Of a stretch of DNA of 64,000 bases, positions 8,198 through 17,023 are shown piece after piece. Source of the DNA: Bacillus norwichensis (GTDB taxonomy: Bacteria > Bacillota > Bacilli > Bacillales > Bacillaceae_C); the NCBI RefSeq assembly GCF_014836955.1, contig NZ_JACSPV010000008.1, positions 76,783 through 140,782 on the forward strand. The letters are read 5' to 3'. The notes under the pieces were generated by a model. The model was given only the letters and a program-made list of their open reading frames with translations, made no database searches and was not told where the DNA came from. A program made the translations under genes and the position numbers. Each line of letters opens with the position of its first letter. Within the stretch, counting starts at the first letter, position 1.

Positions 8198-9223
8198 ATG
8201 GCTCAAACGATTGTAAAAGAAGAAGTCTCATCCAAGCTTTATGGATGGGAGCACCCTGATAATATAAGAGAATATCGGAAAAATAACAAAACTTTTGCAA
8301 AGAAAGATAAAAGAACTACATTAGAAGAAGCGGTTTCCCGCGGAGTAAAAGAAGGGGATTATATCGTTTTTGGCGGAATGGGATCAGTGCGTAATCCAAT
8401 TGCGGCTGTCCATGAAATCATCCGTCAAAAAATTGGAAACCTTACGATTGGAACAAAAGGTTCTCAGCATGATTGGCAGTTGCTTGCCGCCGCAGGTAAT
8501 ATCACGAAAGCAGAAGTCTCATACGGTTTTGCCGATGAAGTTCGTGGGCTATCTCTTCCGACTAGAAGAGCGGTTGAATCAGGCCGTTTAAAAGTATTGT
8601 CGGAAACAACCAATGCAGGATTCCAATGGCGTTTTACTGCGGCTATGAAGGGACTATCTTTTTACCCGACGAGATCTTCGCTGGGAACAGATACGCTGCA
8701 TTACAGCGGATCAAAAACAATTATCGATCCTTTCACAAACGAACCGGTTGAACTGCTTCCTGCCTGCTATCCAGATGTGGCTGTTATTCATGTCCATCGC
8801 GCAGATAAATACGGCAACTGCCAAATTGACGGAAACATCGCAGAAGATATAGAGCTGGCCCATGCAGCTAAGTTTGTATTGGTAACCGCAGAAGAAATTG
8901 TCCATGACGAAGTACTTTCAGGTCGTCCGGATTTAACAAAAATTCCTTATTTTGTGGTTGATGCAGTTGTGGAAGTGCCGTACGGTTCTCATCCAAACCA
9001 AGTGCCAAGCCTTTATTCCTTTGACGAGGATCATTGGCAAATCTGGCTCGATGCTTCTATAAGCGAAGAGGGCGTAGAAGAATATTTGGAGGAGTATGTG
9101 CACGGGATCAAAGATCATTACAAATACTTAGAAAAAATCGGCGGGGTTCGCGTATTAAGGCAACTGGAAAGAATTGAAAAGAAATTGGCCCCATATCCGA
9201 AAGTAGCGAAAAGGAGAGGGTAA
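8198..9223 (+). CDS. CoA-transferase family subunit A (GctA-like), pair 1
   Basis: Alpha-type subunit of a class I CoA-transferase heteromer in the glutaconate CoA-transferase branch. It is 341 residues, slightly longer than GctA because of a ~40-residue N-terminal extension. Typical elements: GDYIVFGGMGSVRNPIAAVH near the start, LSLPTRRAVESG, and AVIHVHRADKYGNCQIDG. An AGGAGG site precedes ATG 8198. It pairs with the B subunit 2 bases downstream. The substrate cannot be read from sequence; short or branched acyl-CoA esters are the usual range. Confidence 0.75.
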   Translation: MAQTIVKEEVSSKLYGWEHPDNIREYRKNNKTFAKKDKRTTLEEAVSRGVKEGDYIVFGGMGSVRNPIAAVHEIIRQKIGNLTIGTKGSQHDWQLLAAAGNITKAEVSYGFADEVRGLSLPTRRAVESGRLKVLSETTNAGFQWRFTAAMKGLSFYPTRSSLGTDTLHYSGSKTIIDPFTNEPVELLPACYPDVAVIHVHRADKYGNCQIDGNIAEDIELAHAAKFVLVTAEEIVHDEVLSGRPDLTKIPYFVVDAVVEVPYGSHPNQVPSLYSFDEDHWQIWLDASISEEGVEEYLEEYVHGIKDHYKYLEKIGGVRVLRQLERIEKKLAPYPKVAKRRG

Positions 9224-9225
9224 GC

Positions 9226-9984
9226 ATGGCAAACGATACAGAGAAAATGATTATCACAGCATCCAGACTTTTACCTAAAGATGCAGCGGTTTATGTTGGT
9301 ACGGGAATGCCGCTCTTGGCTTCTGTCCTCGCTTTGAATACACATGCACCAGGTTTATTGCTCGTTTATGAAGGCGGTGGTGTTGGAGGTAGACCGACAG
9401 GTCGGCTTCCAATTCAAGTAAGTGAATCATTGACGTATGAGAATGGTGTAACAGTCGGTTCAATGGATTATGTTATGAGTTTGGCACAAGCGGGCTGGAT
9501 TCAATACGGGTTTCTGGGAGGAGCCCAGATTGATCAGTATGGGAACCTGAATACGACTGTTATTGGTGACTGGGAGAAACCGAAGGTAAGGCTCCCAGGT
9601 TCAGGCGGAGGAGCAGATATTGCTTCCTTATGCGAACGAACAATTATCATCATGGGCCAGGACAAGAGGAAATTTGTTGAGAAGCTCGACTTTTTAACAA
9701 GTCCTGGTTACTTGGATGGACCTAATGGCCGAGCTGAAGCGGGACTACCTGCAAATACAGGGCCATACCGTGTCATTACTCAAATCGGAGTGTATGGTTT
9801 CGACGATGAAACAAGGAAGTTGACACTGTTACACCTGTTTAAAGGTTACACATTGGAAGATGTTCAAGCGAATAGCAGCTTCCCTATTGGGATTGCCGAA
9901 GATTGGACATATATTGAGGAACCTACGGAGGAAGAATTAAAAACCTTGCATTCATTAGATCCAGATGGTGTTGTTATCGCATAA
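9226..9984 (+). CDS. CoA-transferase family subunit B (GctB-like), pair 1
   Basis: Beta-type subunit of the same heteromer, 252 residues. Class I CoA-transferases use a beta-subunit Glu that forms a glutamyl-CoA thioester. The motif LVYEGGGVGG places a Glu at residue 49, the position expected from GctB, so this pair can in principle be a true transferase. Other family motifs are FLGGAQIDQYGNLNTT and PKVRLPGSGGG. It starts 2 bases after the A subunit, with AGGAGAGGG upstream. Confidence 0.75.
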   Translation: MANDTEKMIITASRLLPKDAAVYVGTGMPLLASVLALNTHAPGLLLVYEGGGVGGRPTGRLPIQVSESLTYENGVTVGSMDYVMSLAQAGWIQYGFLGGAQIDQYGNLNTTVIGDWEKPKVRLPGSGGGADIASLCERTIIIMGQDKRKFVEKLDFLTSPGYLDGPNGRAEAGLPANTGPYRVITQIGVYGFDDETRKLTLLHLFKGYTLEDVQANSSFPIGIAEDWTYIEEPTEEELKTLHSLDPDGVVIA

Positions 9985-9999
9985 AAAGGAGGAATGGTT

Positions 10000-10785
10000 A
10001 TGTCAAAACAAATAAGTCTGTCGGAAGCAGCTTCCGCGGTTTCAAACGGAGCATTGCTCGCACTTGGCGGAAATGCGCTTCATCGTTCTCCTATCGCTTT
10101 TGTAACAGAACTGATTCGTCAAGGAAAGAAAAATTTATCTGTTATTAAAACAGCCGGTGCATTGGACGTTGATATGCTGGCAACTGCAAAATTACTTGAT
10201 TCTGTTTATGGTGGTTATATTGGCTTTGAGATGTTTGGTTTGGCTCAAAGCTATAGAAAAGGCGTACAAAACCAAGAAATTATTGCTCATGAACATGCGT
10301 GTGCGAGTGTAATTGCCGGCTTGCGTGCGAGTATCTACGGCGTACCTTTTCAGCCGATTAACGGTTTCCAGGGGAGTGAGCTGCCTGAATTGACCGGACA
10401 GATTAAATATGTTGATTGTCCTTTTACAGGGAAAAAGACTGCTGTTGTTCCTGCTCTTCGTCCGGATTACACTGTGATTCATGTCAACATGGCTGATGAA
10501 AAAGGCAATGCCTACATTGAAGGGGCAATATTTGAAGATTTGATTATGGTAAGAGCAGCTGAAAAAGTGATCGTTACTGCTGAAAAAATCATTTCTTCGG
10601 ATAGCTGGACTGTCAGACCACAGGTGCCGGGTTTCCTTGTAGAAAGTGTTGTACTGGCTGAGCAGGGGGCTGCACCGGGAAGTTGTGCCCCATCCTACTC
10701 CATTGATAAGGAAGCAGTAATTGACTACTTGAAGGAGCCGAACAGTTATTTGGAAAAAGTAAAGGAGGCTGAGATTCATGCCTAA
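10000..10785 (+). CDS. CoA-transferase family subunit A, pair 2
   Basis: Second alpha-type subunit, about 261 residues, shorter than pair 1 because it lacks the N-terminal extension. Visible are LLALGGNALHRSPIAF, an AHEHACASV segment with a conserved-looking Glu near residue 98, and YTVIHVNMADEKGNAYIEG. ATG 10000 is chosen because AAGGAGG is 7 bases upstream; the ATG at 9994 is too close. The partner B subunit overlaps by 8 bases and appears to lack the usual catalytic Glu, so this pair may act as a hydrolase like mycobacterial IpdAB. Confidence 0.7.
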   Translation: MSKQISLSEAASAVSNGALLALGGNALHRSPIAFVTELIRQGKKNLSVIKTAGALDVDMLATAKLLDSVYGGYIGFEMFGLAQSYRKGVQNQEIIAHEHACASVIAGLRASIYGVPFQPINGFQGSELPELTGQIKYVDCPFTGKKTAVVPALRPDYTVIHVNMADEKGNAYIEGAIFEDLIMVRAAEKVIVTAEKIISSDSWTVRPQVPGFLVESVVLAEQGAAPGSCAPSYSIDKEAVIDYLKEPNSYLEKVKEAEIHA

Positions 10786-11509
10786 CTTACAAGCAGCTGA
10801 TTATATCACTGTTTCAATGGCTCGCCTTATTCAGGATGGAGAACGGGTTTTTCATGGAGTTGCTTCTCCTATGCCAGCTGTAGCTGTTCAATTGGCGAAA
10901 AAGCTTCATGCAAAAAAAGCGGTCTATTTAAGTATACCTGGTGGTGTTGATGCGGAACCAAGTTCTTTTTCCAGTTACTCAAGTGCAGATCCAGTTTTAA
11001 GGGAAGGATCTGTTTCAGACTTTCCTCTATCCGATATTTTTGATTTATCTGCACGCGGTGCACTTGATGTTGCCTTTTTGAGTGGGGCGCAAATAGATGG
11101 CTACGGCCGTTTAAATTTGAGTGCGATCGGTCCTTTTGATAAACCGAAGGTCCGATTGCCGGGTGGTGCTGGAAGTGCTGCGTTGCTTCCTACCGTAAAA
11201 AGAGGAATTTTGTGGAAAACGAACCATGACAAGCGAAGCTTTGTAGAAAAGCTGGATGTGATCACGGCAGCGGGAAATACAGAATATGTCATTACCCCGC
11301 TTGGGATTTTTAAACGTTCTGAAGAAGATCAGCGTTTACGTCTTTATTCTGTGTTCCCCAACAGCTCAGTTGAGGAGATTACCGAAAACACAGGATTTGT
11401 GGTTGAAAAGCATGAGGAGTTCAAAGAGTTTCCTCCAATCACAGAAGAGGAATTGCAATTGTTGGAGTCGATTGATCAAGAAGGTACTCGCTACAGCGAA
11501 TTCAAGTAA
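10778..11509 (+). CDS. CoA-transferase family subunit B, pair 2, catalytic Glu replaced
   Basis: Beta-type subunit, 243 residues, clearly homologous to the pair-1 subunit B (FLSGAQIDGYGRLN, PKVRLPGGAG). Where pair 1 has VYEGGGVGG, this protein has YLSIPGGVDAEP. Aligned on GGV, the Glu becomes Ile. In IpdAB, a ring-cleaving hydrolase of the same fold, the usual Glu is also missing and a Glu of the A subunit is used. By analogy this pair may hydrolyse a C-C or thioester bond instead of transferring CoA. This is inference from a hand alignment. Confidence 0.65.
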   Translation: MPNLQAADYITVSMARLIQDGERVFHGVASPMPAVAVQLAKKLHAKKAVYLSIPGGVDAEPSSFSSYSSADPVLREGSVSDFPLSDIFDLSARGALDVAFLSGAQIDGYGRLNLSAIGPFDKPKVRLPGGAGSAALLPTVKRGILWKTNHDKRSFVEKLDVITAAGNTEYVITPLGIFKRSEEDQRLRLYSVFPNSSVEEITENTGFVVEKHEEFKEFPPITEEELQLLESIDQEGTRYSEFK

Positions 11510-11535
11510 ATAAAAGGATGGAGTGAGGGGTAAAG

Positions 11536-11988
11536 ATGGCAACAGCTCAATTAATGAAGGTAGAAACAAGCGGAAAATGGAAACAAGGATTACAAACTTC
11601 CATCAAAATTAGGGATTTCAAACCTATTATCGTTGATGAACCGAAAACACTCGGGGGAACAGATGAGGGGCCGAATCCAGTTGAACTGGTTTTGGCGAGT
11701 CTTTCAAGTTGCGCTTCTATTATGATTGCATTTATTTCTAAGGAATTGAAGTTTACTTATACAGATATTGAATTTAAGAACGAAGGAACATTGGATTTGC
11801 GAGGGCTCCAAGGTGTAGAAGGGGTTTCGCCTCATTTCCAATCAGTCGAATTTAATGTAGTCATCCATACAGAGGAAAGTGAGGAAAGAATAGAAGCATT
11901 AAAAAACGAAGTAGAAAGAAGATGCCCAGTTTTAAACCTTTTAGCAGATGCAGGTGTGAAGGTTGAAGGGGAATGGGTAAAAGCATAA
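11536..11988 (+). CDS. OsmC/Ohr-family protein
   Basis: 150 residues with the two reactive cysteines of the OsmC/Ohr fold: one in SLSSCASIMIAF (about residue 59) and one in ERRCPVLNLLADAG (about residue 134). Family members reduce organic hydroperoxides with these thiols. It is the last gene before a terminator and follows the CoA-transferase pairs by 26 bases, so it may protect or assist that pathway. The start is supported by GAGTGAGGGG upstream of ATG 11536. Confidence 0.75.
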   Translation: MATAQLMKVETSGKWKQGLQTSIKIRDFKPIIVDEPKTLGGTDEGPNPVELVLASLSSCASIMIAFISKELKFTYTDIEFKNEGTLDLRGLQGVEGVSPHFQSVEFNVVIHTEESEERIEALKNEVERRCPVLNLLADAGVKVEGEWVKA

Positions 11989-12027
11989 GGAAAAGGGACT
12001 GCTCCTAGAAATGGTAAGCAGATGTTA

Positions 12028-12052
12028 AGACGGGCTTAGTGCCCGTCTTTTG
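12028..12052 (+). terminator. Rho-independent terminator
   Basis: GACGGGC / GCCCGTC with a four-base loop followed by TTTT, 40 bases after the OsmC gene. It probably closes the transcript that begins at or before metQ. Confidence 0.85.
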
Positions 12053-12381
12053 CTGTCCATTAAAAATGGTCACTAATAAATACCCATCTCATATGATTTC
12101 CGAAAAAACAGTCACTATAGGAACCAACCTCCAAGATAAAGGAAAGTATTCCATTTTTGGATGGCATCCCAGTATTTTTCTTATGTAGATTGTATTTAAC
12201 TTTTTTTGTAAGTATTTTGTTTTTTCGGATAGTATCCTCTCTTACCCGGACAGTATTTCCGCTAAGTTGGACAGTGGGGATTTTTTAGATAGTCTTCTAC
12301 ATGGAAGTGCAATAGTGAATGCGCAGATTACTTTCGGAGCTAATGTCTGAACTAGGAGAGCAATAATAGCGAAAAAGAAGA
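12053..12381. other. gene-free intergenic stretch
   Basis: No gene seen. Near 12224-12298 a loose motif (GGATAGTAT, GGACAGTAT, GGACAGTGG, AGATAGTCT) recurs about every 20 bases. I cannot assign a function to it. Confidence 0.3.
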
Positions 12382-12432
12382 GGGTGTCTTGGAAAGTCAG
12401 TTTTCACTGATTTTTCCAGACACCCTTTCTTA
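12382..12432. terminator. long bidirectional terminator hairpin
   Basis: GGGTGTCTTGGAAA (12382-12395) pairs with the complementary strand ending in CAGACACCC (12425), with an inner AGTCAGT/ACTGAT stem. Read on the minus strand it closes the aldehyde dehydrogenase gene. Confidence 0.8.
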
Positions 12433-12462
12433 TGTGAATAAAAGTTATTCTTCCACTTTTTC

Positions 12463-13854
12463 TTATAGACCGCCAATAGAGACGTATTTTGTTTCCAAAT
12501 ATGGCTCGATACCTTCAATGCCGCCTTCGCGTCCAAGTCCGCTCTCTTTCATACCACCAAATGGTACGTGAGCTGCAGATGGTGCACCATCATTCCAGCC
12601 AATGATACCGAAGTTGAGGTTTTCATGAAGGTATGTTCCTGTTTTGTAGTCATTTGTGAAGAAGTAAGCTGCAAGTCCGTATGGAGTGTTGTTTGCAATC
12701 TCTACTGCTTCTTCCAATGTTGAGAATGGAACGATTGGAGCTACAGGTCCAAATGTTTCTTCCTGCATAATGTCCATGTCGTGTGTCACATTCTTAAGGA
12801 CAGTTGGGTATACGAAATAGGATCCCTTTTCGTCGTCAACATCAAATTGGTTTCCTGCTAGTACTTCTGCACCTTTTTCAACCGCATCGTTGATTTGGAA
12901 AGCAATTTTTTCGTATCCTTTTTTGTTGATGACTGGGCCTACATCAGTACCTGCGTCTAAGCCGTTTCCGACTTTAAGCTGTTTTGCACGCTCTGCAAAT
13001 TTATCAGCGAATTGGTCGGCGATGCTCTCGTGAACAAGCAGGCGGTTCGCACATACACAAGTTTGGCCAGCATTTCTGAATTTAGTGAGCATTGTTTGCT
13101 CGACAGCTAAATCAAGATCCGCATCTTCTGCAATAATCAATGGAGCATGTCCGCCAAGTTCCATCGTTACGTGTTGTACGTTGTTTGCAGAGTCTCTGAT
13201 TAATGATTTTCCAACTGGAGTGGAACCAGTGAATGTGATTTTTCTTACGTGTCTGCTGCTTGTGAATAATTCACCCATCATGCGTCCGCTTCCGTTAACA
13301 ACTTGAACAGCGTCTTCAGGGATTCCTGCTTCGTGTGCAAGTTCAATCAAACGGATTGTTGTCAATGGTGTTTCAACTGCAGGTTTTACGATAAAAGTAC
13401 AGCCAGCTGCAAGTGCGGGAGCTGCTTTTCTTGTCATCATCGCTGCAGGGAAGTTCCATGGAGTAATCGCCGCAACAAGACCGATTGGCTGTTTTGTAAC
13501 CATGATTCTTTTTGATTCGGCTGAAGCAGGGACTGTACGTCCATAAATGCGTTTAGCTTCTTCAGCATACCAAAGAACATAGCTTACTGCGTAGTCCACT
13601 TCACCTAATGATTCATGAAGAGGCTTTCCGTTCTCTTTCGTCATGACTTCTGCAATGCTTTCTTTATTTTCTTTGATTTTATCTGCCCATTTAAAAAGCA
13701 ATTCAGATCTTTTGTGAGCATTTACTTGAGACCATTTTTCAAAAGCTTTGTGGCCTTTTTCGAGCTTTGTATTTACTTCCTCGGCTGTATCGATGTTAAC
13801 TTCTTGGATGACTTCACCAGTAGCCGGGTTTTTTACTTGAAATGTTTCTGCCAT
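12463..13854 (-). CDS. gabD: NAD(P)-dependent succinate-semialdehyde dehydrogenase (GabD-type)
   Basis: Aldehyde dehydrogenase of the succinate-semialdehyde branch, oxidising the semialdehyde to succinate for entry into the TCA cycle. Length about 463 residues. The catalytic Cys lies in [11 protein letters not shown] and the general-base Glu in [10 protein letters not shown]. The N-terminus [12 protein letters not shown] is typical. ATG 13854 is preferred over a TTG six bases earlier because AAAGGAG is 8 bases upstream of it. It stands alone on the minus strand. Specificity within the ALDH family is inferred from overall resemblance; glutarate semialdehyde is also possible. Confidence 0.75.
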   Translation of the reverse strand: MAETFQVKNPATGEVIQEVNIDTAEEVNTKLEKGHKAFEKWSQVNAHKRSELLFKWADKIKENKESIAEVMTKENGKPLHESLGEVDYAVSYVLWYAEEAKRIYGRTVPASAESKRIMVTKQPIGLVAAITPWNFPAAMMTRKAAPALAAGCTFIVKPAVETPLTTIRLIELAHEAGIPEDAVQVVNGSGRMMGELFTSSRHVRKITFTGSTPVGKSLIRDSANNVQHVTMELGGHAPLIIAEDADLDLAVEQTMLTKFRNAGQTCVCANRLLVHESIADQFADKFAERAKQLKVGNGLDAGTDVGPVINKKGYEKIAFQINDAVEKGAEVLAGNQFDVDDEKGSYFVYPTVLKNVTHDMDIMQEETFGPVAPIVPFSTLEEAVEIANNTPYGLAAYFFTNDYKTGTYLHENLNFGIIGWNDGAPSAAHVPFGGMKESGLGREGGIEGIEPYLETKYVSIGGL

Positions 13855-14070
13855 GATCAAAACTCCTTTATGTAAAAATTTTTTCCAGACATTTTGTAAC
13901 AGGAAGTTCCTATTTTAAATGTTGAAAATTAGAGGTACGTAAACCTTCTATTATTTTAACACAAAGTCTCAAAACTACCACTCACAAAGTTTTGAAAGGG
14001 TAACTTTTAACAGAATAAAAATATATAACGTGAATGAGCAAGCCTACATGGAAAGAAAGGAGTCGGAAAA

Positions 14071-14751
14071 ATGGTTTTTGAGGGCTATCGAGTATCATCT
14101 TCCTATGGATGGAGGATAGATCCAGTCGGGGGTGGAAGGGAATTCCATTCAGGGGTTGACCTTGTAAAGGCGGATCGTGCACCTATTTTAGCTTTTGCTG
14201 ATGGAACCGTTTTGTTTTCAGGTATCGGACGAATAGGCACTGGGTTAGGAGGATACGGAAAGGTGGTAGTAATCAAAGATCTGAATGGTTGTGCTCACCT
14301 CTATGCCCATCTCTCCAAAACAAAAGCAATAATAGGAACATTTGTAAAAAAAAACCAGATTATAGGTTATCAGGGAGCGACTGGAAAGGTGACGGGTTCT
14401 CATTTACATTATGAAATCCGAAAAAAATCATCCCCAAGCTACGGCTGGACTGTAAATCGTGAGCAATCTACTTTGGCACCGATCCAATATTTACAAACCT
14501 ATCATCAAAATAGGAGTAGGGGATTGCAAAAATTAATTTTACCAAAAACATCTTCTTCATGGCGGATTTACCCAACAAACAAAAGACCAGTGAAAGGAAA
14601 TGAAGTCGGATTCTTGAATCCTAAAAAGTTCGGTGGACTGGAATATGAAATTATTGGTAATCCTCAAAATGATGTTTACACTATCCAAACTGCCCATTTT
14701 GGCAAAGTAAATATTTATGCTGCTTCCGGAACCGGAGCAAAAATTAATTAA
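14071..14751 (+). CDS. M23 (LytM-type) peptidoglycan endopeptidase without signal peptide
   Basis: 226 residues. The first ~140 form a zinc endopeptidase of family M23: HSGVD supplies the first His and Asp ligands, SHLHYE the catalytic HxH. The C-terminal ~60 residues (from WRIYPTNKRPV to VNIYAA) look like a small wall-binding module of the type found on Bacillus phage endolysins. There is no signal peptide or membrane segment, which is unusual for a housekeeping M23 enzyme and fits an endolysin or a mother-cell or lysis role. No holin is adjacent. AAAGGAG precedes ATG 14071. Confidence 0.7.
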   Translation: MVFEGYRVSSSYGWRIDPVGGGREFHSGVDLVKADRAPILAFADGTVLFSGIGRIGTGLGGYGKVVVIKDLNGCAHLYAHLSKTKAIIGTFVKKNQIIGYQGATGKVTGSHLHYEIRKKSSPSYGWTVNREQSTLAPIQYLQTYHQNRSRGLQKLILPKTSSSWRIYPTNKRPVKGNEVGFLNPKKFGGLEYEIIGNPQNDVYTIQTAHFGKVNIYAASGTGAKIN

Positions 14752-15073
14752 GATAGCCACAGCATTTTCGATCATCAGTTAGAAATTTGGAGGACAATCC
14801 TGCTTGGTTTTACGGAAGGATGGGTCCCATTCTCTGATAAAATGAAGCGCAATGTATAGCTCTAAGCTCAGAGGAGGGCTTATTTATAGCTTACAAAAAT
14901 TGAATTATATATTAAACTAATGATAATACTTTGACATTTTTCTAGAAGAGGATGCTCGATTAGCTTGTTTTTGCTCAAATATTCCGCTGCATTAAACTAA
15001 CTGCCTAGACTTTTTTGAGCATGTATTACAATGGTTGAAAAGGCTTTCTTTATTGGAGATGGGGGTTTTCAGG
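14752..15073. other. gene-free intergenic stretch
   Basis: About 320 bases, AT-rich, with no gene and no clear terminator. A TTGACA at about 14931 could be part of a promoter for the following flavoprotein, but I see no good -10 at the right distance. Confidence 0.3.
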
Positions 15074-16396
15074 ATGAGTGAACAAAATCAATTACATGAT
15101 GTTATCATTGTGGGCGGAGGTTTTGCAGGATTAATAGCTGCAAGGGAGCTTAGTATGCTGGGACGCAATGTTTTGTTGCTTGAGGGCAGAGACAGACTAG
15201 GTGGCCGGACATGGACGGATCATAGGCTGGGGGCTGACCTTGAAATGGGCGGTACTTATGTACATTGGTATCATCCGCATACGTGGGCAGAAATGACGCG
15301 TTATGGTCTGGAAATTTGCGAGGCTCCGGGTGCTAAGGAAGCCTATTGGATTACAGGAGGACAATTACATAAAGGAACTCCGACAGAACTGAATTCAATT
15401 GTAAAAAATAGCTTTGAGCAGTTACTGCATAAAGCGTATGAATATCTTCCACAGCCGTTTAATCCGTTACATATTCCCTCTTTTACAGAGATGGACGAGA
15501 AATCTGTTTATGACTTCTTAGACAGCTTTTCATTCACCGAAGAACAGCAGGACTTTTTAAACAGTCTGCTTGCCATTGACTTCAATGGGGATCCAAAAGA
15601 AGGAGCCATTACGCAGATATTCCGCTGGTGGGCTTTTTCGGGTGGCAGCCGCTATGTTTTTGCAGACACAGTAGCAAGGTATAAAATTAAAACAGGGACG
15701 AAGTCGTTGATTGATGCAATAGCTGCTGATGTCAAAGCAGAAATAAAATTGAGTTCTGTTGTGGAGAACATTCAATCTAGTGGTGACTTTGTTCACGTAA
15801 GAACCCGAGATGGAGAATCTTTCAAAGCGAAGGCAGTGATTGTTACAGTGCCGATGTCTACTCTGGATAAAATTGAATTTCAGCCGGCACTGTCATCTGT
15901 CAAGCAGGCTTTTATCAGAGAAAAACAGGTGGCGAAAGGGATTAAAGTATGGGCACGCATTAAAGGAAGGATAGAACCTTTTGTTTCCTATGCTCCAACA
16001 GGCTATCCATTGAACTCCGTTCATTTGGATAATTATATAGAAAAAGACAGTATAATTGTCGGATTTGGTTCTGATGCCAGCCAATTAAATCCAAACGATC
16101 CAAAATTAGTGGAAGAGGCGTTACGGCATTGGCGTACTGATTTAGAAGTCATTGAAAGCACAGGCCATGATTGGGCAGCAGATGAGATGGCGCTGGAAAC
16201 ATGGCCGATGCTAAAACCTCACCAATTTACGAATTATATTGAAGAAATGAAACGTCCAGAGCAAGGAGTGTTTTTATCCGGAACAACTTATGCAAGTGGG
16301 TGGGCAGGCTTCATTGACGGAGCCATTGAAAATGCCATTGTCACAAGCAGAAACGTTCATCAGTATTTGGGTGATCATAAACAGCCTTTATATTGA
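15074..16396 (+). CDS. flavin-dependent amine oxidase family protein
   Basis: FAD enzyme of the monoamine-oxidase fold, about 440 residues. The dinucleotide-binding motif VGGGFAGL opens the protein, followed by LEGRDRLGGRTWT, and the C-terminal FAD contact SGTTYASGWAGFIDGAIENA. Such proteins oxidise primary or secondary amines to imines with peroxide release. The substrate is not predictable. I choose ATG 15074 (GGGGG 8 bases upstream) over in-frame starts at 15035 and 15059, because the Rossmann strand then sits at the usual distance from the N-terminus. Confidence 0.75.
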   Translation: MSEQNQLHDVIIVGGGFAGLIAARELSMLGRNVLLLEGRDRLGGRTWTDHRLGADLEMGGTYVHWYHPHTWAEMTRYGLEICEAPGAKEAYWITGGQLHKGTPTELNSIVKNSFEQLLHKAYEYLPQPFNPLHIPSFTEMDEKSVYDFLDSFSFTEEQQDFLNSLLAIDFNGDPKEGAITQIFRWWAFSGGSRYVFADTVARYKIKTGTKSLIDAIAADVKAEIKLSSVVENIQSSGDFVHVRTRDGESFKAKAVIVTVPMSTLDKIEFQPALSSVKQAFIREKQVAKGIKVWARIKGRIEPFVSYAPTGYPLNSVHLDNYIEKDSIIVGFGSDASQLNPNDPKLVEEALRHWRTDLEVIESTGHDWAADEMALETWPMLKPHQFTNYIEEMKRPEQGVFLSGTTYASGWAGFIDGAIENAIVTSRNVHQYLGDHKQPLY

Positions 16397-16482
16397 GTTC
16401 AGCAATAGTTTGAAAATCTCTTTAGAATAAACTTGTCCTCTTCCCCATATATTGGAATAGATTGAAAATGGGGAGGACGGAC

Positions 16483-16944
16483 ATGCAATTTTATTATGGC
16501 CATCAAATGCCATTACGGATTTTGGATGAGGCCGAATTCTGGAAACACCAGGAAGAGGAACATACAGTTGTCATCAGGGAATTGGTCACTGGACTGGAAA
16601 AAGAATTTGTTGATGCCTTGCATGAGTGGGAGAAAGCCTTATCAAAGACTCACCAACAGGTGGTTAGTTTCATTGAAACCGTCATTCGATCCAATTATTA
16701 TGTTCCTTACTCTCTTTATCAGCAAGTGATGCAGCTTATCTCCTTTTGCCTTGAAGAAAGTGAACGCTTTATCGAGCTATGCAGACAGATAAAAGATGAA
16801 AGCAAGGTTGTCAGTGAGAATCAGACCGCGAAGGTAGTCCTTGTTCATATCATTCGTGAATCTGAATATTTTATTGGTATCGCCAGAGCACTTCTGTCCC
16901 AAAACTTTCAAAGTATGGCAGGGCATCACTACCAGAAAAGCTAA
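16483..16944 (+). CDS. DUF2935-like helical protein
   Basis: 153 residues, all helical and His/Glu-rich (EAEFWKHQEEEHTVVIRELV at the start, a second similar block at VVLVHIIRESEYFIGIARAL). The spacing resembles the DUF2935 fold, a putative metal-binding four-helix bundle found in Bacilli, but as a single repeat where many members have two. Function unknown. GGGGAGG is 7 bases upstream of ATG 16483. Confidence 0.55.
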   Translation: MQFYYGHQMPLRILDEAEFWKHQEEEHTVVIRELVTGLEKEFVDALHEWEKALSKTHQQVVSFIETVIRSNYYVPYSLYQQVMQLISFCLEESERFIELCRQIKDESKVVSENQTAKVVLVHIIRESEYFIGIARALLSQNFQSMAGHHYQKS

Positions 16945-16976
16945 GGGCTTCTTCATTAGAAGGCTCTTTTTTTCTA
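16944..16976 (+). terminator. Rho-independent terminator
   Basis: GGGCTTCT / AGAAGGCTC with a five-base loop and a seven-T run, directly after the DUF2935-like gene. Confidence 0.75.
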
Positions 16977-17023
16977 TGATAAAGTAAGGGAGGAGACTGT
17001 CAGTCTAAAAGGAGAGTTTCATA

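Noticed and set aside
10192-10779. 195-codon minus-strand frame
   Set aside because: Shadow of the CoA-transferase subunit A gene; the product has no family features.
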